Shown here one piece after another: positions 55,092 through 63,521 of a stretch of 64,000 nucleotides of DNA. This stretch comes from Thermoproteus sp. (GTDB taxonomy: Archaea > Thermoproteota > Thermoprotei > Thermoproteales > Thermoproteaceae). Under the pieces are notes generated by a model. That model saw nothing but the letters and a program-made list of their open reading frames with translations. It searched no databases and was not told the origin of the DNA. The position numbers were made by a program, and so were the translations under genes. The first letter of the stretch is position 1. Every line of letters starts with the position of its first letter. The DNA is taken from assembly GCA_038893495.1 (NCBI GenBank), contig JAWARJ010000001.1, positions 1 to 64,000 of the forward strand, written 5' to 3'.

Positions 55092-56017
55092 GGTATAAAG
55101 ACGCCGGCGTGGACATAGAGAGACAGAGGGCAGTCCACGAGGCGGCTCGGAGGGCACTCAGCGGGCTTGAAGGCGGCTATGTGAGGTACCTGCAGCTTGA
55201 CGGAGGAGACTACGCGCTTCACGTAGATGGAGTGGGCACGAAGGCCCTTTGGCTCCTACAGGCTGGCCGGCTCGAGACGGCCGGCTGGGACTGCCTCTAC
55301 GTCAACATCAACGACGTTGTGTGTGACGGCTTCAAGCCCGTAGCCGTGGTGGACTATATAGCCGTCTCCCCAGGGCTCGAGGAGAGGGCCGAAGAGGTAA
55401 TTAGAGGCCTGGCCGAGGCCTCCCGCAGGGCGGGCGTCGTGGTTCTAGGTGGAGAGACGGCCATAATGCCCGACGTGGTGAACGGGATAGATGTAGTCTG
55501 CACCGTGCTGGCCAGAAGGGAGGCACGCCCCAATGCTGTGAGGCCGGGCGACTATATCGTTGGCTTAGAGTCCACGGGGCCGCACGCCAATGGGTATAGC
55601 CTACTCCGCAAGCTCTTCAAGCTGGATGAACATATATGCGGCTCGACGGCCTCGGAGGTCCTATTGGCGCCCGTAGCGGACTACTCGCCAGTCGTGGAGC
55701 TGATGAAAGAGGGCCTAGTCAAAGCCGCTGCGCATATAACCGGTGGCTCTTTCTCCAAATTGAGGCGGGCGTTAGGCGGGCTCGGAGCCGAGATAGAGCT
55801 AGGCGAAATCCCCTGCTGGGCCGCTGAGGTCATCAGGAGGGGGGTCCCGAGGGACGAGGCCTATAGGGTCTTCAACATGGGGGTCGGCATGGCCCTAATA
55901 ACTGAAAGCCCTGACGAACTGATAAGGTCCGCTGAGAGCTACGGGCTGGCCGCACGGATCGTCGGGCGGGTGAAGCCAGAAGGTCCTCTGATAGTCGACG
56001 GCATGCAAGTAGCCTAG
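55088..56017 (+). CDS. purM: Phosphoribosylformylglycinamidine cyclo-ligase PurM
   Basis: Closes the imidazole ring (FGAM to AIR). The 309-residue protein has MRYKDAGVDIERQ at its start, HVDGVGTKALWLLQAG near 46-61, NINDVVCDG, VLGGETAIMPDVV near 119 and ESTGPHANGYSLLRKL near 159. It is in operon with purN and folD, and overlaps purQ tail to tail by 4 bases. Confidence 0.96.
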   Translation: MRYKDAGVDIERQRAVHEAARRALSGLEGGYVRYLQLDGGDYALHVDGVGTKALWLLQAGRLETAGWDCLYVNINDVVCDGFKPVAVVDYIAVSPGLEERAEEVIRGLAEASRRAGVVVLGGETAIMPDVVNGIDVVCTVLARREARPNAVRPGDYIVGLESTGPHANGYSLLRKLFKLDEHICGSTASEVLLAPVADYSPVVELMKEGLVKAAAHITGGSFSKLRRALGGLGAEIELGEIPCWAAEVIRRGVPRDEAYRVFNMGVGMALITESPDELIRSAESYGLAARIVGRVKPEGPLIVDGMQVA

Positions 56018-56652
56018 GCCTTAAGCCAAACCTTTAGGCTCAGCCACAACTTAGCCCCGCCGGTCCCTCCTCTAGACACGTGGGGGTCTGTCGCGCGCTC
56101 GGGGTGGGGCATCAGCCCCACCACGTTGCCTTCAGCCACTCCGGCCACGTCGTCGAAAGAGCCATTGGGGTTCTCTATGTACTTCACCACAGCCCTATAG
56201 GGCCCCGCGGGTATGTAGCGGCCTTCTGCATGCGCCACGGGCATGTATACGACTTCGCCTCGCTGGTACAAAAGAGTGAAGGGGGTCTCGTTGTCTACTA
56301 TCTTGACGGGGATCCACTTGCTGATAAAACCAGGCGGGTCGTTCGGCGCAAGGGCGCCCGGCAGAAGGCCCGCCTCGACTAGAATCTGAAAGCCGTTGCA
56401 GATCCCCAGAACGGGAACGCCCCTGGCGGCGTCCTCCCTCAATTGTTCTGCGGCCTTCGAGGCAGCAGCTATGGCGCCAGCTCTAAGCCTATCGCCGTAG
56501 CTGAAGCCCCCCGCGACCACTACCGCGTCGTAGAGCCCGGCTCTATAGTCTTTATGCCAAACTATCTCCCCCCTAAGTCCCACCACCTCCAGAGCCCTCA
56601 ACACGTCAAGATCGCCATTGGTGCCGGGAAATTTAAGCACGCCTATCTTCAT
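56014..56652 (-). CDS. purQ: Phosphoribosylformylglycinamidine synthase, glutaminase subunit PurQ
   Basis: Supplies ammonia from glutamine to PurL. The 212-residue class I amidotransferase has the nucleophile Cys in VLGICNGFQIL near 86, the FPGTNGDLDVLRAL N terminus and the MPHPERA histidine-glutamate pair near 187. I take ATG 56652, which overlaps the purS stop (ATGA), rather than an upstream start that would lie within purS. Confidence 0.95.
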   Translation of the reverse strand: MKIGVLKFPGTNGDLDVLRALEVVGLRGEIVWHKDYRAGLYDAVVVAGGFSYGDRLRAGAIAAASKAAEQLREDAARGVPVLGICNGFQILVEAGLLPGALAPNDPPGFISKWIPVKIVDNETPFTLLYQRGEVVYMPVAHAEGRYIPAGPYRAVVKYIENPNGSFDDVAGVAEGNVVGLMPHPERATDPHVSRGGTGGAKLWLSLKVWLKA

Positions 56653-56900
56653 GCCTCCACAACCCTGACGACTTCGATTATGTGGACGTTGGGATTGCCT
56701 AGCCGCGCCTCTCTGGCTATTTTGAGGGCCTCCTCGGCGGCGGCTTGTGGAGTGGGCGCGTCGATTAGGAGCATGAGGCATTTCCCCGCCCTTACGTCCA
56801 CCTTAAAGCCGAACCTCTGGAGGAGCTCTTTGGATATGGTCTCGCCTTCGGGCTCGCGTATAGAGGGCTTATACGTCACGTTTAGGTACACCGCGTACAT
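56649..56900 (-). CDS. purS: Phosphoribosylformylglycinamidine synthase subunit PurS
   Basis: The 83-residue subunit bridges PurL and PurQ. It starts MYAVYLNVTYKPSIREPEG and has GFKVDVRAGKCLML, as in the family, followed by a helix (PQAAAEEALKIAREA) and a closing strand. The start at ATG 56900 has a TATA-like box at 56915-56928. Confidence 0.92.
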   Translation of the reverse strand: MYAVYLNVTYKPSIREPEGETISKELLQRFGFKVDVRAGKCLMLLIDAPTPQAAAEEALKIAREARLGNPNVHIIEVVRVVEA

Positions 56901-56914
56901 GACGACATGAAATA

Positions 56915-56928
56915 GTTTATTTAAAAAA
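56915..56928 (-). promoter_or_regulatory. TATA box of purSQ
   Basis: Minus-strand ttttttaaataaac, centred about 21 bases before ATG 56900. Confidence 0.5.
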
Positions 56929-56981
56929 GTAATCCTAGATGCGCGAAAGGGTTTGGGAAAATTTTTAAGCATAAAATTAAA

Positions 56982-58121
56982 TTAGGCCGCCCTATTAAGC
57001 GCAACGGCTCCCTTCGGCGCCTCCGACGGGACCCCTAGGCGGGCCCTCGGCCTCAAGACCAGCTTCGCGAAGTCTCCGCCGTAGATAAGCTTGAGGGCTA
57101 CCTTGGCCGCAGATATGACCTCGCCGACGTCGCGCCCCACAATGTTAACATGGCCCATCTTGCGCCTAGGCCTGGCCTCCCTCTTGCCGTACCAATAGAC
57201 CTTGCCCAGAGCCTCAAGCTTCCTTATCGGGAGCTCCTCGTAGTGTCTGCCCAATATGTTGACCATGGCGGTGGGCCTATAGGCCGCCAGGCGTTTTAGC
57301 GGGAGGCCCAAGACGGCCCTCACGTGGTTCTCGAACTGGCTCGCGTCGGTCTCCAACGACCAGTGGCCAGTGTTGTGGACTCTAGGCGCTATCTCGTTAG
57401 CCAACACGCGCCCGTCTCTCGCCTCGAAGAACTCCACGGCGAGGACCCCCACGTAGTTCCACCTCTCCAATATCTTGTAGACGTAGCCGTAGGCCTCCTC
57501 AGGCGCGTCGGCCGGCGCGTAGTTCCACACCAATATGCCGTCTACGTAGTAGTTCTGCGCCGGCGGGTAGAACACCACGTCGCCATCCTCCCCCCTAGCC
57601 GCTATTATGGAGAACTCCCTCTTTATCTCTACGTACTCCTCGACCAACAGCTCGCCCTCAAGGCTCGCTATGGAGCCGGCCTCCCAGGGGTACGCGTACT
57701 GTCCCTTCCCGTCGTAGCCGCCAGTCGGCACCTTCACCATCGCCCTCCCCATGGACTCCGCTAGCCTCAACGCCTCGAGTCCTCCTCTGGCCGTCCGCCA
57801 GGGTATTGTGGGGACGCCCAAAGACTCGAAGAAACGCCTCTCCTCAATGCGGCTCTTCTTGACCTTCAGGTACTCCAACGCAGGTCTCAACTTGCCGAGC
57901 CTCTCCGCATATTCTGCGACCTTTAAGTCCACATTTTCGAACTCGTAGGTAACGAAGTCGCTCCTCTCCACATCGGCGAACGGATCTACGCTCCTCTCTG
58001 CGCACTTGAAGGCAGGCGCCACATCGTCGCGGTCATACACGGCGATGCGGATCGGAAGCCTCTGCGCCTCCCAACACATCATCAACGCCAGCTGGCCTCC
58101 CCCGAGGACCATCAAGCGCAT
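56982..58121 (-). CDS. purK: N5-carboxyaminoimidazole ribonucleotide synthetase PurK
   Basis: Uses ATP and bicarbonate to make N5-CAIR from AIR, the substrate of PurE. The 379-residue ATP-grasp protein opens MRLMVLGGGQLALMM and has VTYEFENVD near 57, VKVPTGGYDGKGQY near 130 and EIAPRVHNTGHWSLETD near 247. Leaderless from ATG 58121, with TATA 25 bases upstream. Confidence 0.96.
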   Translation of the reverse strand: MRLMVLGGGQLALMMCWEAQRLPIRIAVYDRDDVAPAFKCAERSVDPFADVERSDFVTYEFENVDLKVAEYAERLGKLRPALEYLKVKKSRIEERRFFESLGVPTIPWRTARGGLEALRLAESMGRAMVKVPTGGYDGKGQYAYPWEAGSIASLEGELLVEEYVEIKREFSIIAARGEDGDVVFYPPAQNYYVDGILVWNYAPADAPEEAYGYVYKILERWNYVGVLAVEFFEARDGRVLANEIAPRVHNTGHWSLETDASQFENHVRAVLGLPLKRLAAYRPTAMVNILGRHYEELPIRKLEALGKVYWYGKREARPRRKMGHVNIVGRDVGEVISAAKVALKLIYGGDFAKLVLRPRARLGVPSEAPKGAVALNRAA

Positions 58122-58140
58122 AGCCAGCTCCCCTGTTCCA

Positions 58141-58150
58141 TTTTTAAATT
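58141..58150 (-). promoter_or_regulatory. TATA box of purK
   Basis: Minus-strand aatttaaaaa, centred 25 bases before ATG 58121. Confidence 0.6.
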
Positions 58151-58232
58151 TTTACTTCAAGATATTCCGAGAGGTCATATGGGAGACCCCGAATAAGTTT
58201 AAGTGAATATGTAAAATATAGAACGCCGGCCG

Positions 58233-58931
58233 TCAAGACAGGAGCGTCTTGGTGAGCTCCAAGAGCCTCTCGTACCTCTTCAAGAGGCCGGCCACATCTC
58301 CAGTCTTCCTGTAATATTCCTTATCGAGATGTTCGCCGTCGCATAGAAGTCTGAACGTATCGCCGGAAATCTCGTCGACTAGAATTAAGCCGTCCCTCCT
58401 GCCGAACTCGAACTTGACGTCCACAAAGTCGCAATTAGCCCTCCCGTAGAGGTCCCTAAGGGCGCTGGCGGCCGCCAGAGCCAGCCTCTTCGTGGTCTCC
58501 ACCTCCTGTGGCTCCGCGAGGCCCGCCTCGATTATATCCTCCTCAAGCACAAGGGGGTCATGTAGCTTATCGTCTTTGAGGTGGAACTCCACAAGGGGCC
58601 TCTTAAACTCGGCCAGAGGCCTTACGGCCGGCATCCTCTTCAAATAGCTACCATATGCCTTAAACCTCACTATGACTTCGACCGGTATTACTGATGCCTT
58701 TTTGACCACTAACGACGTGGGGCCCGCGGCCTCTATAAAGTGGTGGGGTATCCCTCGAGAGCTTAAGTATGAGAACAAAAGAGCCGACAGCTGGGCCGCC
58801 AGCGCGCCTTTGCCGGGCGCCTTATCCCTCTTGGCCCCGTCTCCGGCCGTCACTTCGTCTTTGAACTCCATGAGGTACCTATCGCCGAGGTCGTACATCC
58901 TTTTGGCCTTGCCTTCGTAGACCAGCTTCAT
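58233..58931 (-). CDS. purC: SAICAR synthetase PurC
   Basis: Joins aspartate to CAIR with ATP. The 232-residue protein opens KLVYEGKAKRMYDLGD, then EFKDEVTAGDGAKRD near 22-36, EVIVRFKAYGSYLKR near 85, FVDVKFEFGRRDG and LVDEISGDTFRLL near 182. A single gene with its own promoter. Confidence 0.97.
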   Translation of the reverse strand: MKLVYEGKAKRMYDLGDRYLMEFKDEVTAGDGAKRDKAPGKGALAAQLSALLFSYLSSRGIPHHFIEAAGPTSLVVKKASVIPVEVIVRFKAYGSYLKRMPAVRPLAEFKRPLVEFHLKDDKLHDPLVLEEDIIEAGLAEPQEVETTKRLALAAASALRDLYGRANCDFVDVKFEFGRRDGLILVDEISGDTFRLLCDGEHLDKEYYRKTGDVAGLLKRYERLLELTKTLLS

Positions 58932-58945
58932 TATTAACCGAATGC

Positions 58946-58960
58946 TTAATATTTTTAAAT
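58946..58960 (-). promoter_or_regulatory. TATA box of purC
   Basis: Minus-strand catttaaaaatatta, centred about 22 bases before ATG 58931. Confidence 0.55.
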
Positions 58961-58999
58961 GTTTTTCCTCGGCTTCTCCCCGATGCCTTTAAGGAAAAT

Positions 59000-59009
59000 G
59001 CTTAAATAG
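59000..59009 (+). promoter_or_regulatory. TATA box of purD and the purF paralog
   Basis: gcttaaatag, centred 24 bases before ATG 59028. Confidence 0.55.
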
Positions 59010-59027
59010 AGAAGTTGCCTGCGGCCC

Positions 59028-60467
59028 ATGAGGAGTGTCCTCGTTGTTGGCGACGGCGCGAGGGAACATGCCATAGCTTGGGCCCTAGAGAGGTCGGGGG
59101 CGAGGGTCCACGCGGCGGTGGGCCATATGAACCCCGGCATAGCCGCAATAGCCAAAAGGACGGGGGGCTCGGCTAGATTGGCCAGGACCACAAGCCCTAG
59201 AGATGTAGTCAAAATCGCCGAAGAGCTCTCGCCGGATTTGGTCGTCATAGGCCCCGAGGAGCCTCTCTTCGCCGGCGTGGCCGACGCCTTGAGGGAGAGG
59301 GGCTTTTTGACCTTCGGCGCGTCCGCTAGAGCCGCCATAGTGGAGATGCGCAAGGACGTGGCTAGGGCGCTTCAGTGGAAGTACGGCATACCTGGGCGGT
59401 TGATATACGGCGTGTTTAAAAATGTGGAAGAAGCCTACTCCTTCGCGAAGAGCTTGGGCTCGGCCGCCATAAAGCCCATAAGACAGGCCGGCGGGAAGGG
59501 CGTGCGGGTGGTCTACGGCGACGCGAAATACCTAGATGGGGCCTTCGACGCGATTATACTCAAAGGCGCCGAGGAGGCCAAAGAACAACTTGAGGCCTAC
59601 GGCGACGTGGAGGCCTCGGTCTTGGTGGAAGAGGGGGTCTGGGGCGTCGAATACACAGTGCAGACCATCACCGACGGGGATGCCGTCTTCCCATTCCCGC
59701 CGGTGCAGGACAACCCCCACGCCTACGAGCTCGGCCTGGGCCCCGAATGCGGCGGCATGGGCACTATCTCCCCCCTGCCGTTTTTGGAGCGGGAGGAGGT
59801 GGAGGAGGCCGTCGGGGCCGTAAAGGCGACTATTGACGCCATAGCTAAGGAGTTCGGGGTGAGGTATGTGGGCGCTCTCAGCGGCCAGATGATGCTCACG
59901 GCCAGAGGGCCTGTGGTGATCGAATACTACGCGAGGCTGGGGGACCCAGAGGCCCTCAACGCCCTCTACCTCTACGACGGCGACGCCTACGAGCTCTTCG
60001 AGCTAGCCGCCAGAGGCAAGCTCCACAAGGCTGAACGGAAGTTCAAACAGGAATACACAGTGGTCAAGGCCGTGGCGCCTATGGGCTATCCGTTACGGCG
60101 CGATATAGCCAAAGGGAGGCGTTTCGACGTAAACTGGGGCCTCATTGAGCGCGAGGGCTGTCTGGTCTTTTTCGGGTCCGCGGAGGAGTCGCCGGAGGGC
60201 GGGTATACGACTTTAGGCTCTAGAGCCGTCGAGGTCTTGGCGGCCGGCCGGACACCCGAGGAGGCGTACGTGAAGGCCGAGCGGTGCGCCTCTGCGATAA
60301 GGGGCGACGGGCTGTTCTATAGATCCGACATAGGGTCCCCCGAGTATTTGCTGGCCATGAGGAGGAAGGCAGAAACCGCGAGGGCTGTCTATAAGTGGAG
60401 GAGGGCTAGGGGGCTCGACAGGTTTAGAGTGGTGTGGGAGCCCGGCAGAGGCGTGGAGCGGTACTGA
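59028..60467 (+). CDS. purD: Phosphoribosylamine-glycine ligase PurD
   Basis: Makes GAR from phosphoribosylamine and glycine with ATP. The 479-residue ATP-grasp enzyme opens SVLVVGDGAREHAIAWAL and has VVIGPEEPLFAGVADAL near 72-88, RQAGGKGVRVVYGD near 153, DNPHAYELGLGPECGGMG near 226, and YARLGDPEALNAL near 304. It is somewhat longer than bacterial PurD (about 430). The next gene follows after one base. Confidence 0.95.
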   Translation: MRSVLVVGDGAREHAIAWALERSGARVHAAVGHMNPGIAAIAKRTGGSARLARTTSPRDVVKIAEELSPDLVVIGPEEPLFAGVADALRERGFLTFGASARAAIVEMRKDVARALQWKYGIPGRLIYGVFKNVEEAYSFAKSLGSAAIKPIRQAGGKGVRVVYGDAKYLDGAFDAIILKGAEEAKEQLEAYGDVEASVLVEEGVWGVEYTVQTITDGDAVFPFPPVQDNPHAYELGLGPECGGMGTISPLPFLEREEVEEAVGAVKATIDAIAKEFGVRYVGALSGQMMLTARGPVVIEYYARLGDPEALNALYLYDGDAYELFELAARGKLHKAERKFKQEYTVVKAVAPMGYPLRRDIAKGRRFDVNWGLIEREGCLVFFGSAEESPEGGYTTLGSRAVEVLAAGRTPEEAYVKAERCASAIRGDGLFYRSDIGSPEYLLAMRRKAETARAVYKWRRARGLDRFRVVWEPGRGVERY

Positions 60468-60468
60468 T

Positions 60469-61611
60469 ATGTCGGCCGGGCTCTTCGCTATATATCATTT
60501 CGGCGGCGAGGCCAACCTCTATCCCTTAGCCTACTACGGCCTCAAGGCCATGGCCAATAGGGGGGATAGAGCAGTCGCGTATATATTAAGCGAGGCCGGC
60601 CTCCGGAAATTAGAGGTAGATCTGGATAAGGAGCCGGAGACCGCGACTGCGCCAGGCCGCGCGGCGGTTGGTTGTGTCTCCACAGAGGAGTGTTGTTGGG
60701 AGCACGGCGGCTCTGTGGTATGTAGCTTCGGCCCCGAGCGGCCGCATTTAGGCGAAAAGCCCAGGCGCACCGCCTATGTGGGCATCTCGGCGGAGGGACG
60801 CCTCTACGCCTATAGGCCTCCGGAGCTTTGGCATTTGGCGGTAGGCGCACACGGCTTCGACTTCGCGCTCGTGGCGACAGAGACTGCCGCCATAGAGGTC
60901 CTGGGCGGCGAGGCCAGGAGGAGCTTGAGGGGAGGGGAACTCCTCGTGGTGGATAGATATGGGGTGGGCTCCTCGGGCGGAGCCGAGCCGGAGGCCCTAT
61001 GCGCCTTAGACCTCATATACGCCGCGCGGCTGGACAGTAAAGTGGATGGAGTCGAGGTGGCCCAAGTGAGGTCTGCATTGGCCAAAAGACTTGCGGCTAG
61101 AGTCAAAGCCGACGTTGATGTGGTTGTCGGTGTCCCGGAGACCGGCGTCTACTACGCCTCCTGGCTGGCCAGAGAGCTGGGCAGGTGGTGCCATCCTGCC
61201 TTCGTGGCCACTGCGAGGGGCAGGAGCGCCCTGTTGGACGAAATCAAGGAGAGAATAGCCACAGTCCAGCTAAAGGCCAACGTGGTGGAGTCGGCCGTAA
61301 GGGGCCAGAGGGTCCTTCTGGTGGACGACTCGCTTATAAGCGGCCTCACCGTGAGGCAGATCTCGCAACTCCTGAGGGGCAAGGCGGGCGCGAAGGAGGT
61401 ACATGTAGCCGTCGCCTCGCCGCCCTTGAGGCGCCGTTGTCCCTACGGCGTCAAGATGCCCGACGAGAGCCACATGGTCTTTAACCATCTGAGCCGCGAG
61501 GAGGTCGAAGCGGCCCTTGAGGTGGATAGCCTAGTGAGCCTAGACCTAGAAGACCTCAAGGCAGCGGTGGGGAGGCCCCTATGCGTCTTCTGCCTCGCGG
61601 GCCGCGCCTAG
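60469..61611 (+). CDS. PurF paralog without the catalytic cysteine
   Basis: The 380 residues follow the amidophosphoribosyltransferase layout, but the N terminus reads MSAGLFAIYHFGG instead of M-C-G-I-x-G, so the glutaminase nucleophile Cys is absent. The PRPP loop is altered: VLLVDDSLISGLT rather than V-D-D-S-I-I-R-G-T-N. Matching blocks (LRGGELLVVDRYG, LCALDLIYAAR, VVGVPETGVYYASWLA, EVHVAVASPPLRRRCPYG) show common origin with purF at 61608, with which it overlaps tail to tail by 4 bases. It is translated with purD. It may bind and regulate PurF or PurD, use free ammonia, or channel phosphoribosylamine. Confidence 0.8.
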   Translation: MSAGLFAIYHFGGEANLYPLAYYGLKAMANRGDRAVAYILSEAGLRKLEVDLDKEPETATAPGRAAVGCVSTEECCWEHGGSVVCSFGPERPHLGEKPRRTAYVGISAEGRLYAYRPPELWHLAVGAHGFDFALVATETAAIEVLGGEARRSLRGGELLVVDRYGVGSSGGAEPEALCALDLIYAARLDSKVDGVEVAQVRSALAKRLAARVKADVDVVVGVPETGVYYASWLARELGRWCHPAFVATARGRSALLDEIKERIATVQLKANVVESAVRGQRVLLVDDSLISGLTVRQISQLLRGKAGAKEVHVAVASPPLRRRCPYGVKMPDESHMVFNHLSREEVEAALEVDSLVSLDLEDLKAAVGRPLCVFCLAGRA

Positions 61612-62864
61612 GCTCTGCTTAGCTCCCTCTCGGCCCACTCCACATCTATCTTCATGGGATAGACGCCCGTGAAGCAGCCGTAACAGACGTTAGGTCCCAG
61701 CGCGGATGAGAACAGATCGAAGTCGAGATAGCGCAAGCTGTCGGCGCCGAGCGCCGCGGCTATCTCCTCGACGTTTTTATTCGCCGCAATTAGCTCTTTT
61801 CTGTTCTGGAAGTCCATCCCGAAGAAACAGGGCCACCTGACGGGCGGCGACGCTATACGTACGTGCACCTCCCTCGCGCCTGCCCTCTTGAGCTCTAGCA
61901 CTATAGAGCGTAGATTTGTGCCCCTTATGATAGAGTCGTCCACTAGCGCCACCCTCCTGCCCTCGACGAGATCCCGCACAACCCTAAAGGCCTCGTCGGC
62001 GGTCCTAAGGCCAGGCGGCTTTATGAAAATCCTGCCGGCATATCTGTTCTTAACCACGGCGTCCACCAACGGCTTGCCTAGCGCCTCCGCATAGCCGATC
62101 GCCGCCGCGCGGGCAGTCTCGGGCACATACGCCACTACGTCCACCTCGGCCCCCTCGCCTCTAGCCAGCAGTCTGCCTAGACTCCGCCTGACGTCCCAGA
62201 TGCCCCTGCCCGAGAGCCTAGACGCGGGATGTGCGAAATAGACATACTCCAAGGCGCACAGCCTCTCGGGCCCTCTGGAGACGTCCGCAAGCTTAAGCGA
62301 GCCTTTGGAGTAAAAAAGCGCCTGGCCGGGCGCCAGCTCCTCTGCGTCTAGGCCCAGGGCCACGGTCTCGGAGGCCACGGCGGCCGTAGAGAAGGCGAGA
62401 GGTCTTATGCCTCTCGGATCCCTAGCCGCGACCACCCCATCGGGGGTCAACGCGATTAAGGAGGCGGCGCCCACCAGCTCGTCGAACAAGGCCCTCAGCC
62501 CGTCGAGCGGCCCGTACTCCCAAAACAACACGGCCAGCCTCTTAGCCAGGGCCTCTGAGTCCGAAGAAGCTCCCGGCGCCAGCCTCCTGTAGTTCACAAC
62601 AGTCCCGTTGAACGCCACCGCGACTTCGAAGTCCCTATGTTTTGCGAGGACGGGCTGGATCTGGACCCCGTAGGGCCCCGTCGTGCTGTACCTCGTGTGC
62701 ACCAAGACGGCATCGGCGCCGTCGCGAGGCCGCCCCAGCTCGACGCGTCCGCCGGAAAGGTAGGCGAAGCCGACCCCCTCCTCGCCTCTATGCATCAACC
62801 ATCGCGCCAGAGCCCCCGCCCTCTCGTAGGCCCCGTCGCCCCATACGGCCCCTATTCCGCACAT
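61608..62864 (-). CDS. purF: Amidophosphoribosyltransferase PurF
   Basis: Catalyses the first step of purine synthesis (PRPP and glutamine to phosphoribosylamine). The 418-residue protein starts MCGIGAVWGD with the nucleophile Cys2, has HTRYSTTG near 55, FNGTVVNY near 84, ARDPRGIRPLAF near 146 and the PRPP motif VALVDDSIIRGTN near 307-319. Cysteines near CFFGMDF and NVCYGCFTGVYP may hold an Fe-S cluster, as in Bacillus-type enzymes. Confidence 0.96.
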   Translation of the reverse strand: MCGIGAVWGDGAYERAGALARWLMHRGEEGVGFAYLSGGRVELGRPRDGADAVLVHTRYSTTGPYGVQIQPVLAKHRDFEVAVAFNGTVVNYRRLAPGASSDSEALAKRLAVLFWEYGPLDGLRALFDELVGAASLIALTPDGVVAARDPRGIRPLAFSTAAVASETVALGLDAEELAPGQALFYSKGSLKLADVSRGPERLCALEYVYFAHPASRLSGRGIWDVRRSLGRLLARGEGAEVDVVAYVPETARAAAIGYAEALGKPLVDAVVKNRYAGRIFIKPPGLRTADEAFRVVRDLVEGRRVALVDDSIIRGTNLRSIVLELKRAGAREVHVRIASPPVRWPCFFGMDFQNRKELIAANKNVEEIAAALGADSLRYLDFDLFSSALGPNVCYGCFTGVYPMKIDVEWAERELSRA

Positions 62865-62880
62865 GGCGAAAAGTCCTCAT

Positions 62881-62895
62881 GTAGTTAAAAATTTT
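62881..62895 (-). promoter_or_regulatory. TATA box of purF
   Basis: Minus-strand aaaatttttaactac, centred about 24 bases before ATG 62864. The spacer from here to 63093 is AT-rich at first, then GC-rich, and holds no gene. Confidence 0.5.
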
Positions 62896-63093
62896 ACTTA
62901 AAAAAACAAAGGCAAATATGAGACACATACGGCGCCGCATTTAATGTAGCGAATTAATAAAATTGCGGCGCTAACCTCCATATCAAGCTAAACCTAGAGC
63001 GCGGTAGCGCCACGAACAGTAATGCAAGACGAATGCGGCCTCGCGTGTAGCCGCGCGGCCGAGGGCTCAAGGGCCCGGCCGAAGAACACGGGG

Positions 63094-63447
63094 TTAATAA
63101 AGCAACAATGCACGCTCTTTCAACTTGCCTGTAGTCGGGTCGACCTCCAGCTCTAACACCTCTAATGTAGTGACGCCGATTAGCACCTTGTCGATTATAT
63201 CGGATATGAGCACGGGCACTACCTCGCCCCTACCCTCAATTTCGACCCAAGCCCTAGACCTCTGTAGTTCTATTATCCCGCCGCCCGTCTCGACTCGGGA
63301 GGTGCCAGTCGGGCGTAGCCCCAGCCTATTCGCCAATTCGCGCGGCACTACGGTCAAGGTGGCCCCCGTGTCGACGAGGCCTCTAGTCTCAACTACGGCG
63401 GATCTGTCCTCATTGCCTATCTTCACCAAAACCCACACATGGCCCAT
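63094..63447 (-). CDS. Retropepsin-like aspartyl protease homolog (117 aa)
   Basis: A small clan AA protease homolog with the catalytic D-T-G intact (RGLVDTGATLTVVPRELA near residues 23-40), a flap-like TGGGIIELQRSRAWVEI stretch, the VLIGVTTLEVLELEVDP strand and helix and a final GKLKERALLLY. It has the same length and layout as the gene at 10052-10405, which has DTR instead. Single-domain retropepsin-like proteins work as dimers; the target is unknown. ATG 63447 has a TATA box 24 bases upstream. Confidence 0.82.
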   Translation of the reverse strand: MGHVWVLVKIGNEDRSAVVETRGLVDTGATLTVVPRELANRLGLRPTGTSRVETGGGIIELQRSRAWVEIEGRGEVVPVLISDIIDKVLIGVTTLEVLELEVDPTTGKLKERALLLY

Positions 63448-63464
63448 ATGAGCAAGCGCGGCTA

Positions 63465-63476
63465 AAGTTAAAAGTC
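63465..63476 (-). promoter_or_regulatory. TATA box of the retropepsin-like gene
   Basis: Minus-strand gacttttaactt, centred about 24 bases before ATG 63447. Confidence 0.5.
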
Positions 63477-63521
63477 TGTCGGCCCAAACAGCCGGCTAAA
63501 CGCCCTTCGGCAAATCGGTAG

